This document shows, one piece after another, positions 9,282 to 16,511 of a stretch of DNA of 64,000 nucleotides; within the stretch, counting starts at the first letter, position 1, and every line of letters starts with the position of its first letter. The notes beneath the pieces are model-generated. The model saw only the letters and a program-made list of their open reading frames with translations, was not told where the DNA came from and did not search any database. Made by a program: the position numbers and the translations under genes. This DNA is from Proteus sp. FME41 (GTDB lineage: Bacteria > Pseudomonadota > Gammaproteobacteria > Enterobacterales > Enterobacteriaceae). The stretch is from positions 1 through 64,000 of the forward strand of contig NZ_JABUYL010000005.1 in assembly GCF_014897315.1 (NCBI RefSeq), written 5' to 3'.

Positions 9282-9325
9282 GCCCTTCTTGTTAAGTAAT
9301 AAAGTTGTTTTTAACGAAGAAGGGC
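9282..9325 (-). promoter_or_regulatory. Translational attenuator hairpin masking the cat ribosome-binding site
   Basis: On the minus strand the arm GCCCTTCTTCGTTAA (9325-9311) can pair with TTAACAAGAAGGGC (9295-9282), leaving one bulged base and a 15-base loop. The right arm contains the whole AAGAAGGGC ribosome site of cat, whose ATG is at 9275. The left arm is the last five codons, including the stop, of a 13-residue leader ORF. Ribosome stalling inside the leader would open the stem, as in inducible cat and erm genes. Confidence 0.8.
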
Positions 9326-9352
9326 AAAACGGGTTGTTTGAATAGGTAGCAT
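9311..9352 (-). CDS. Leader peptide MLPIQTTRFALLR of the cat attenuator
   Basis: A 13-codon ORF starts with ATG at 9352 behind a good AGGAG site (9362-9358, spacing 5) and ends with TAA at 9313-9311. Its last codons form the left arm of the hairpin that masks the cat ribosome site. Thr6 and Thr7 are notable because chloramphenicol is known to arrest ribosomes when Ala, Ser or Thr is the penultimate residue of the nascent chain. Arrest there would place the ribosome over the start of the left arm. A possible -35 TTGATA lies at 9404-9399; no strong -10 is obvious. Confidence 0.7.
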   Translation of the reverse strand: MLPIQTTRFALLR

Positions 9353-9522
9353 AATAGCTCCTGTTATAAAAGATAATAAAACACATTATTACACTAATTA
9401 TCAAATTTTGAAGGTATTTTTGTGCTGATACCAATTTATAATAGCATTGTTTTGGAGAAAGGTATTAAGTGTATTATGATAAAAAGCATAAAGATCACTG
9501 TTTGAAAATGAAGGGATTTATA

Positions 9523-9999
9523 ATGCAAGCTAAACTTGCTTACCAATGGAAACAAAAAAGGCGGGGGCGACTCTCTTTCTTAGGTTTAGAAATTGCTTGG
9601 TCAATTTTCTTTTCTATTGCCGAGAATTTAGCCTATCGATGGTATATATCATTTTATCCTGAAGACGCTATCTCTATTTTTGAAAATACTTTTTACTACC
9701 AATTCTCTTTTACTCCTTATGGTTTAATTGAAATAGCATTTTTAATAATACAAATCTATATATTTACACTGATCCTATCGCAACGAGTGAGAGATATAGG
9801 TATAGGTTACCCTGTTATTATTTCGTTTATCTTTACTGCGAGTCCTATATTATTAATGCCATACTTACTCTTTAATGCACCAACCATGTTGATGGTGTTT
9901 TCTTTTGTTTTATTAATAGGTGGATTGGTTGCCTTACTTGCACCTTCTGCTTATAAAATCGATATCGATATTAATAAAGATCTAAAGAAAAATAATTAG
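9523..9999 (+). CDS. Small integral membrane protein, possibly DUF805-like
   Basis: The predicted 158-residue protein begins with a basic stretch (YQWKQKRRGRLSF). It then shows about four hydrophobic segments near 22-35, 60-85, 92-115 and 118-140, with a short charged loop SQRVRDIGIG between two of them. The RGRxSF start and the RxRDIG loop recall DUF805 membrane proteins, but the match is weak. ATG 9523 is preferred because AAGGGA lies 6 bases upstream; a GTG at 9469 would add 18 residues. It is transcribed away from cat. Function unknown. Confidence 0.55.
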   Translation: MQAKLAYQWKQKRRGRLSFLGLEIAWSIFFSIAENLAYRWYISFYPEDAISIFENTFYYQFSFTPYGLIEIAFLIIQIYIFTLILSQRVRDIGIGYPVIISFIFTASPILLMPYLLFNAPTMLMVFSFVLLIGGLVALLAPSAYKIDIDINKDLKKNN

Positions 10000-10023
10000 C
10001 TAAAAAGTGAGTTGTGTAAAACG

Positions 10024-10052
10024 AGAAAAAGCATCGTTTAGATGCTTTTTCT
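10024..10052. terminator. Bidirectional terminator
   Basis: A perfect 12-bp stem AGAAAAAGCATC / GATGCTTTTTCT (10024-10035 and 10041-10052) has an A-run on its left arm and a T-run on its right. It can end both the plus-strand membrane-protein gene and the minus-strand operon that stops at 10080. Confidence 0.85.
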
Positions 10053-10079
10053 GATCTAGCCGTATTACTTTTCATGCAA

Positions 10080-12593
10080 TTAAGACAAAATCTCAATTAC
10101 ACCTTTTTGCCCATCAACTTTAACTTTCTGACCATTCTTTAAAATATTTAAGATATTACGAACTCCCATTACTGCGGGTAATCCCAATTCTCTTGCAGTA
10201 ACTGCGCCGTGAGATAATGGCCCACCACTTTCTGTAATAATACCCGAAGCGCGATAAAAAAGAGCTGTCCAAGCCGGATTGGTTGTTCTTGCAACTAAAA
10301 TGGCATTTTGTGGAAACTCTGCAAAATTCTCAGGGCCATGAACAAGATAAACATTACCTTCAATAATACCAGCGCTACCCGCTAACCCTTTGAATTTTTG
10401 ATCATTGGTATTTATTTCATCAGCACTATCTTCGCCATAAATCCATTGTGGAGTCACAGATTTTGCTTTTAAATATCCGGCTTTGTTTTGATATATGTGA
10501 TGGCGTAACTGATTCCAACTTGTTGGATTATCTGCAAGGATTGCTTTAGCTAAAGGTTGTTCATTAGCAAAATAAATATCCATAGGGCAGTCTAAAACAC
10601 TACGAATAACGAGCCTTTCCCCTAATGCTTTTAATCCACGACGCATTGGTAATGCAAGCCGAGTGGTTTGATAATGCTCTAAGTCATCAAGTGCAGTATA
10701 AACACGTGCTAATCGAATGATCTCTTGTAAAAAAAAGCGTAACTCTTCAGGTGCATCAGAAATAAGTGAAAACTCAGTTTCTGACTGTAGAATTTTTTTA
10801 CTTAATGGATCATCAATCTGTTTATCATCTGATAAATCGGCCATTGCCTTAATTTGAGCCAATACGATATGAGGAGCATCTAGCCAAGTTGGATGATAAG
10901 CATCAAAATCTAATTCTCGGTGACCGTGATTCGTTAAAAATAGAGTAAATTGCTGGTGAAAGTGGGGATCACACTGCGCAATTTCTTGCATAATATTTTC
11001 AGGAACACTCTGCTCAATACATGTTAATAAATTTGGATATTGGCGTGCATAACGAGAAAGCACCCAAAGTTCAGCATTGACTTGCCCCGTTTTAGTCTCA
11101 GACATCGCAATTAAGTTATCAAAAGCAGTATGTGCATATTTTTCTTCTTTAAAAAATAGCTTTAATAATGCCATTAACGCTGAGTAGAGTGAACGTTGAG
11201 TCAATGATATGGCAATATTAGGTAAGAAATAATCAGCACCTAACTTATTAATTTTTTGCACATAATCCCATAACTGCGATAAATTTTTATCTTGTAAAGG
11301 TTCATTCATTAATGCGCCAATTGAGATTAAATACTTATCTAAATCTCGCATCCAAGTAATGGGTAATTCTTGTACCCAACTAAATTTTTGAGCTATCTCA
11401 GGAAGTGATTTTAATAGGGTAGGTAAATCATTCATCATAGAGGTAGGAAGGCGGTTGCTGTACAAAGAAACGGCATTTTGATTGCCATAAATATAGTAAT
11501 CTTGCATGCCAAACCACTTACCATTAAATGAAGGAAGCCCCATAAGATTAAGGCTAAAGTTTAATGATGAATGAAAACCTGCTTCACACATATCCCATGT
11601 TAACGGTGTGATGGGATTAGGAAATCGTTCGGCAGATTCTTCTCTTGTCCAAATTGGTGCAATTTGAGTCACATTCCTTGATTGTAAAAGCCATAATTTT
11701 CCATTATGAAATGCCCATTCAATATCTTGTGGGAAATCAAAATATTTTTCTGCTGAAATTGCGAGTTCAGCAACTTGTTTACACTGTTCGGGTGTTAATG
11801 AAGATATAGAGCGATTTTGGTGTTCAAGAGGTAAAATTTCAGTGCCATTTTCAGCCATAACAATAGCATTTATTTTTTCTGTTATTGTTTTACTTTTTAA
11901 TGCTAAGTTTTTCCTTTCAATAATAAACTCGTCTATAGGATCTTCACCAGCAACAACTGTTTCTCCTAAACCAAAGGCCGAATTAATTAATACAGTAGAA
12001 AGAGAACCTTGAACAGGATCAACAGAAAAGGCAACACCTGCGGCTTCGTCTTTTTGAACATCAATCATTCTTTGCAATACAATGGCCATTGATGCTTGAG
12101 TATGTGGCAAATTTAAGTGCTGGCGATAGAACATGACGTGAGTGTGCCACAACGATGCATAACACTGACGAATAGCATCTAGTAAGTTAGGTAACGTTTT
12201 AATACCTAACAACGTATCATGCTGACCTGCAAAAGCAGCACCAGGCATATCTTCTAGTGTCCCTGATGATCTTACTGCTAAAGGGATATCAGTTAATTGG
12301 AGTTCATCTAACCTTAAATTCAGCGAATGCGTTAAATTATCTGGTATTGAGGCTTGTAAAATAAGATGGCGTATTTGCTGGCTTGTTATCTCAACTTCTT
12401 GATCTTTCTTTGATAGTAAACGATTAATTTCGGGGAGTAAGGGGGTAATAAATAATTGATATGCGTAGCAAGAAAGAATCAAACCATCGGGTACAGGGAG
12501 TGATTGAATGGTTTTGGCTAAACTAGCACCTTTGCCACCACTAATAGATACCTCAGTGGCGACAGGTTCGTTAATTTTATAAATGAGTTCCAT
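10080..12593 (-). CDS. PEP-synthase/rifampicin-phosphotransferase-like dikinase
   Basis: The 837-residue protein has an N-terminal PPDK-type ATP-grasp domain (ISGGKGASLAKT, AVRSSGTLEDMPGAAFAGQ, EAAGVAFSVDP, GLGETVVAGE, DIEWAFHNGKLWLLQSR). A helical middle domain follows, then a C-terminal swivelling phosphohistidine domain (GGPLSHGAVTARELGLPAV, His about 795). There is no C-terminal PEP/pyruvate TIM barrel, so it is not a true PEP synthase. The domain order is that of rifampicin phosphotransferases, which use ATP to phosphorylate a bound small molecule through the His. ATG 12593 (MELIYKINEP) fits the family start and has AAGG upstream. It overlaps the PAP2 gene by 17 bp, so it is the last gene of the operon. 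Substrate unknown; resistance to rifampicin is only one possibility. Confidence 0.75.
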   Translation of the reverse strand: MELIYKINEPVATEVSISGGKGASLAKTIQSLPVPDGLILSCYAYQLFITPLLPEINRLLSKKDQEVEITSQQIRHLILQASIPDNLTHSLNLRLDELQLTDIPLAVRSSGTLEDMPGAAFAGQHDTLLGIKTLPNLLDAIRQCYASLWHTHVMFYRQHLNLPHTQASMAIVLQRMIDVQKDEAAGVAFSVDPVQGSLSTVLINSAFGLGETVVAGEDPIDEFIIERKNLALKSKTITEKINAIVMAENGTEILPLEHQNRSISSLTPEQCKQVAELAISAEKYFDFPQDIEWAFHNGKLWLLQSRNVTQIAPIWTREESAERFPNPITPLTWDMCEAGFHSSLNFSLNLMGLPSFNGKWFGMQDYYIYGNQNAVSLYSNRLPTSMMNDLPTLLKSLPEIAQKFSWVQELPITWMRDLDKYLISIGALMNEPLQDKNLSQLWDYVQKINKLGADYFLPNIAISLTQRSLYSALMALLKLFFKEEKYAHTAFDNLIAMSETKTGQVNAELWVLSRYARQYPNLLTCIEQSVPENIMQEIAQCDPHFHQQFTLFLTNHGHRELDFDAYHPTWLDAPHIVLAQIKAMADLSDDKQIDDPLSKKILQSETEFSLISDAPEELRFFLQEIIRLARVYTALDDLEHYQTTRLALPMRRGLKALGERLVIRSVLDCPMDIYFANEQPLAKAILADNPTSWNQLRHHIYQNKAGYLKAKSVTPQWIYGEDSADEINTNDQKFKGLAGSAGIIEGNVYLVHGPENFAEFPQNAILVARTTNPAWTALFYRASGIITESGGPLSHGAVTARELGLPAVMGVRNILNILKNGQKVKVDGQKGVIEILS

Positions 12594-13458
12594 ATTCGAC
12601 CTTATTATTTTTACATGTGATGTAAAGCACTGAGAATGCAAGTAATGCACCAACAATAACATCAATACCATAGTGATAATGCAAATAAACAGTTGCTAAA
12701 ATTAACCCCATAAGAATCGGTGATAAGCAATAGGCTGTTCTTCGATAACCTGAAAAATAGAAAAATCCAACAATATAAATCGTGATCCCTGTATGTAATG
12801 AAGGAAACACATCCATTCCAGTAATGCCTTTATCAACGAGCTCAGTTAAAAATAACGTCATGGCACCAGAATAGACTGGGTAGACAAAATCAGAAGGGAA
12901 TGAAATATAAGGGCCTGCGGCAGGAATAGAAAAATAACCGATAAAGCCAAAAAAATACATCAACATTAAACCTAAAAAATAGTTTTTAGTAAGTGCTTTA
13001 TTTCGGCTAAAAAAGAAGAAAAGGGCGCAGCCAATAATCAAAAAATAGAAACTAAAATAGCAAAATGAAAGAAGCTCACTTAGCCAGCCTGATTGTAAAA
13101 AAATCGTCCACTCTGGCAAGCTTTTTCCAAACCATAGGGTTTTATCCAATTTATATAAAATATCATCAAAACCCGATTGGTATAAACCATAGCGAATAGA
13201 TTTAAATAAAGGAAAAATAGTCCAACAAGTCACTAGTTGTAACAAACCGAGCCAATAAAATCGTGAATAAGATGTTACGTGTCGATCTTTATATCCAATG
13301 AAAATTAATAAAATCCATAAAAAGAAACCTAAAAAAACAGGTGTTAGCATCTCTGTCGCGTGAATCAGCCAACTTCCATAAGTTCCTAAAGCCCAAATGA
13401 TAAAAAGTTGTATCGAAAATAGCTGGTTAAAAAGAATCTTTGCTTTTGGGCTTAGCAT
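12577..13458 (-). CDS. PAP2-superfamily membrane phosphatase/transferase, IPC-synthase-like
   Basis: The 293-residue protein has about six transmembrane segments. It carries the phosphatase motifs DVFPSLHTG (PSxHT) and HYHYGIDVIVG (HxxxD), which supply the two catalytic histidines and the aspartate. The classical KxxxxxxRP motif is absent; FSIPAAGPY stands at the place used by the inositol-phosphorylceramide-synthase-like PAP2_3 group. Such enzymes remove or exchange phosphate-linked head groups at the membrane. It overlaps the acyltransferase gene by 7 bp and the dikinase gene by 17 bp, showing translational coupling. Confidence 0.75.
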   Translation of the reverse strand: MLSPKAKILFNQLFSIQLFIIWALGTYGSWLIHATEMLTPVFLGFFLWILLIFIGYKDRHVTSYSRFYWLGLLQLVTCWTIFPLFKSIRYGLYQSGFDDILYKLDKTLWFGKSLPEWTIFLQSGWLSELLSFCYFSFYFLIIGCALFFFFSRNKALTKNYFLGLMLMYFFGFIGYFSIPAAGPYISFPSDFVYPVYSGAMTLFLTELVDKGITGMDVFPSLHTGITIYIVGFFYFSGYRRTAYCLSPILMGLILATVYLHYHYGIDVIVGALLAFSVLYITCKNNKVEYGTHL

Positions 13459-14561
13459 ATTTCAGCGCCTTTTTTTCTTATTAAAATTATACCAATAAGG
13501 GCACAAATTAATCCTGTAGCAATAAACAGGGGCGAAAAAAATAGCAGAATGATCAAGATAGGTAACCAAATAGCTGTGGCTATGCAGCCTCCTAAGATCT
13601 TAAAAAAACTAACCGTATTACGAGCATCTGCAAAATGAGACGCAATAAATGATGATAATAATATAGGAAACAAAATAAACATGAATAAAAATGAAATATA
13701 GCGCCAAATTAGAATAGAATTTAAAGAATGGTTTTCTATTTTAGGATGGTCATTATTTGATTGATATAAAATATTTTGATAATCAATAAAGGATTTTGCA
13801 TAGGAATCCCCAATTTTATTTTTATTAAAAGCATAGTCTGATGCTTTCTTAAAAATATCAATATTTGGACAATTAACAGAAATATTATTTAATGCAGTGG
13901 AAACTTCTTGATGAATGTTTTTTTCCCATTCTCTCGTTGAGGAATTATCTAATTGTGAAGTTATGTCAATATTTTTACCAATATAAACTTCCACTTTTGA
14001 ACTAAATTTATCAGGGGCTATATAAAATAATCCAATAGGAATAATATCAAAAACAACTCCCTCACTGATCAACGTCCTAATAATTCTAGCTGCGCCTCTT
14101 TGATATGGTAATGGCTGGAAACCCCACTCACTACTGCCTTCCGGAAATAAGAGTAAATCACCGCCTGCCTTTATATGTGCAATTGCTGCATCAGAGGGGC
14201 TTGAAAATATATTTGCATTTACACCCAAACGTTGTCTATCCTTTTTTCTAACTACGGGAATACCCGTAAAGAACAACCTCATTAAAGGACTATGTAATAA
14301 TTGAATTGACGCTAAGGCCTGGGCTTTAGGAAATGCTTTTAATGCAATGTAACCATCGAAAGCACTGTTCCGATGACTACATAGAATTAACTTTGGATGT
14401 GTATTTTCGGCTTGATATCTATTATGGTAAATAAGTGAAATTTTAGAGAAGTAGATTTCTCTAATTGAAGTTGAAATGAATTGATAATAAAAAGGAAGTG
14501 GAGAACCCGCAACAAAAGAGGCGTGATTTTTTATTGTTGAAGGTGATACTGGATTAGGCAT
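13452..14561 (-). CDS. PlsC-type glycerolipid acyltransferase with C-terminal membrane segments
   Basis: The 369-residue protein contains acyltransferase block I as CSHRNSAFDG (His and Asp five residues apart, a spacing seen in some GPAT-like members) and block III LLLFPEGSSEWG. GIPVVRKKDR and IPIGLFY resemble blocks II and IV. Two strong hydrophobic segments lie at about 285-312 and 325-362. It is the first gene of a three-gene overlapping operon, behind AAGGAAATCTT. It probably acylates a glycerol- or sugar-phosphate acceptor; the acceptor is unknown. Confidence 0.75.
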   Translation of the reverse strand: MPNPVSPSTIKNHASFVAGSPLPFYYQFISTSIREIYFSKISLIYHNRYQAENTHPKLILCSHRNSAFDGYIALKAFPKAQALASIQLLHSPLMRLFFTGIPVVRKKDRQRLGVNANIFSSPSDAAIAHIKAGGDLLLFPEGSSEWGFQPLPYQRGAARIIRTLISEGVVFDIIPIGLFYIAPDKFSSKVEVYIGKNIDITSQLDNSSTREWEKNIHQEVSTALNNISVNCPNIDIFKKASDYAFNKNKIGDSYAKSFIDYQNILYQSNNDHPKIENHSLNSILIWRYISFLFMFILFPILLSSFIASHFADARNTVSFFKILGGCIATAIWLPILIILLFFSPLFIATGLICALIGIILIRKKGAEIC

Positions 14562-14691
14562 AAGATTTCCTTACATTATTCCTTCTACAAAAACATAGCA
14601 CGCTCTCAAAGGAAGTAACACTAAAAATTTAAAAATTTAAAAATGTATTATTAGAATAATTTATTTCACTAAATTGAGGCACTTAATTCTA

Positions 14692-15189
14692 ATGAATAAG
14701 ATGGAAATGAGTATGATTCAACTTAGGCTCGCTGAGCCACAAGAAGCAAAAAGATTGTGGCATTTACGAAATCAAGCACTACGCTTTGGTTGTGAGAATG
14801 TGTATTCATCAGATATTCTAGCTGCTTGGACTCCCGATGATATGCCCGATGGATATCGACAAGCTATTATTGATAATCCATTTTATGTGATTGATTATCA
14901 AAAATATAATATTCCTGTTGCTTCGGGTTTTTTAGATGTAAAAACTGGATTTGCTGAAGCAATTTTTACGCTTCCTGAATATATGGGGAAAGGATTCGCT
15001 GGATTAATTTTAAAGCAATTAAAACATGAAGCAGCAAAAAGAGGGCAATCAAGATTATTTTTGGATGCGACCCCTAATGCAGTATTATTTTATTTAAAAC
15101 AAGGATTTAGAGCATTAGAAGAGAGAGAGTATTATTCTAGTTTAGCAAAAGCAAACTTGCACTGTTATCGTATGTATATTGATTTATAA
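14692..15189 (+). CDS. GNAT-family N-acetyltransferase
   Basis: The roughly 165-residue protein shows the GNAT order: N-terminal strand LRLAEPQEAKRLWHLRNQAL, central strands ASGFLDVKTGFAEAIFTLPEYMGKGFAGLILKQL containing the acetyl-CoA pyrophosphate loop (GKGFAG), then RLFLDATPNAVLFYLKQGFRALEE. The acceptor is unknown. Starts at 14692, 14701, 14707 and 14713 are all possible; 14692 is used because GAGG lies upstream. It stands alone, divergent from the acyltransferase operon. Confidence 0.75.
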   Translation: MNKMEMSMIQLRLAEPQEAKRLWHLRNQALRFGCENVYSSDILAAWTPDDMPDGYRQAIIDNPFYVIDYQKYNIPVASGFLDVKTGFAEAIFTLPEYMGKGFAGLILKQLKHEAAKRGQSRLFLDATPNAVLFYLKQGFRALEEREYYSSLAKANLHCYRMYIDL

Positions 15190-15376
15190 AAGGAATTTAC
15201 TTTTAAATAGACTTAAAATTTCTAATATACTAAAAATAAAAAAGCTGTTCTTAAAATGCGATATTCGTTTATTTTTACCATTTTTTGAATTAGCTTTTAT
15301 ATTAATAACATAAAATAGCAATCCCCTTGATGTTGCGATATTGTAAACTATCATGATATCTATGGGAATAAGTACT

Positions 15377-16285
15377 ATGCAAAATGTGTTATTAACGTTA
15401 TGGCCTCTATTTGCGTTAATTACGTTAGGTGCAGTTTTAAGAAGAAATAAAGCATTTGAACCTGCTTTTTGGGTAGGGGCTGAGAAGCTTAATTATTTTT
15501 TACTTTTTCCTGCATTATTGATCAACAGTCTAGCAAATGCACCATTGTCTGATCCTCAATTACCCCACCTTGCTGGGGCTATTTTTCTCGTTGTCATTAT
15601 TGTTAGTGTTTTATGTGTTATTTTAAAAAAAATAACACACTGGTCTGCTGGACGCTTTGGCGCGATTGTTCAAGGAAATATTCGGTTTAATACTTATTTA
15701 GGTTTAGCGATTGTCGCCGATTTATTTGGTACTGAAGGTTTAGGGATCGCAGCACTTATATTGGCAACATTGGTTCCATTATCAAATGTAACTTCAGTAC
15801 TTTGTTTAACCGCCGGGCAAAATGTAACATTACGTCAATTATTATTACCTATCATAAAAAATCCTCTAATTATCTCTTGTATCATTGGTATTATAATAAA
15901 TCTATCAGGAGTCGGGTTTCCTTTTGGTAGCGACCAGTTTCTTAAATTATTAGCTGCAACGAGTTTACCTTTAGGGCTGATATGTATTGGTGCTGCATTA
16001 CATATTTCAACCTTAAAAGCGGAAAGTAAAATGATCAGTATGAATACTCTGACACGTTTACTTATTGTGCCGATAATAGCATATAGCGTTGCTTATTTTT
16101 TAGCATTATCTCCATTGGTTATGATGCTCTTGGTTATTTTCTTTTCTATACCAACAGCACCAACATCTTATATTTTAACCAGACAATTAGGTGGAGATGC
16201 AGAGTTAATGGCAGGAATTATCACCTCTCAAACAATGCTTGCAGCAATTACTCTACCTATCATATTAAGTATCTTAGCAAGATAG
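15377..16285 (+). CDS. AEC-family permease (auxin efflux carrier type)
   Basis: The 302-residue protein has about ten hydrophobic segments in the two five-helix halves typical of AEC carriers. Family-like motifs include KLNYFLLFPALLINSLA, GNIRFNTYLGLAIV and a C-terminal FFSIPTAPTSYILTRQLGGDAELMAGIITSQT. Members export or exchange organic acids or amino acids; the substrate is not predictable. ATG 15377 lies 9 bases after GGGA and starts directly before the first helix. Confidence 0.85.
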   Translation: MQNVLLTLWPLFALITLGAVLRRNKAFEPAFWVGAEKLNYFLLFPALLINSLANAPLSDPQLPHLAGAIFLVVIIVSVLCVILKKITHWSAGRFGAIVQGNIRFNTYLGLAIVADLFGTEGLGIAALILATLVPLSNVTSVLCLTAGQNVTLRQLLLPIIKNPLIISCIIGIIINLSGVGFPFGSDQFLKLLAATSLPLGLICIGAALHISTLKAESKMISMNTLTRLLIVPIIAYSVAYFLALSPLVMMLLVIFFSIPTAPTSYILTRQLGGDAELMAGIITSQTMLAAITLPIILSILAR

Positions 16286-16378
16286 TTAAATTATCATTAA
16301 AATAAAGGTGTTTTTTTTATATATATTTTTTAATTTAATATTATCCTTTTTCTAAAATTAAAGGGAAAGGGATAATGT

Positions 16379-16511
16379 ATGAATGTAAAAATAAATGTAG
16401 GCGGCATGGAAATTACATCTCGTAAAATGGAGAAGATTAAAAATCTCTAGTGATGTATCAGATGCATTAACAATATGGGAGAAAATAAAAAAATTCTTTC
16501 ATATTGGTAAT
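16379..16511 (+). pseudogene. Frameshifted 5' segment of the putative type III effector gene (secretion-signal region)
   Basis: A strong AAAGGGAAAGGGA site precedes ATG 16379, which opens a 23-codon frame (MNVKINVGGMEITSRKMEKI...) closed by TAG at 16448. Removing one A from the A5 run at 16439-16443 joins this frame to the long frame downstream. The restored stretch then reads ...KIKISSDVSDALTIWEKIKKFF, with Trp at residue 33. WEK(I/M)xxFF at this distance from the start is the hallmark N-terminal translocation motif of SPI-2 effectors such as SifA and SseJ. The segment 16451-16511 therefore looks coding although it lies upstream of the first usable start of the downstream frame. Confidence 0.65.

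Noticed and set aside
9276-9434. N-terminal extension of the cat frame to 9434
   Set aside because: The added residues are not CAT-like; the region contains the leader ORF and hairpin, and length and ribosome site fit ATG 9275.
10080-12593. Annotation as phosphoenolpyruvate synthase (ppsA)
   Set aside because: The phosphohistidine domain is C-terminal and the PEP/pyruvate barrel is missing, so the domain order is that of RPH-like dikinases.
16375-16425. ATG 16375 as start of a small protein
   Set aside because: It stops after 16 codons and has no coding character; ATG 16379 explains the ribosome site and gives the effector N-terminus.
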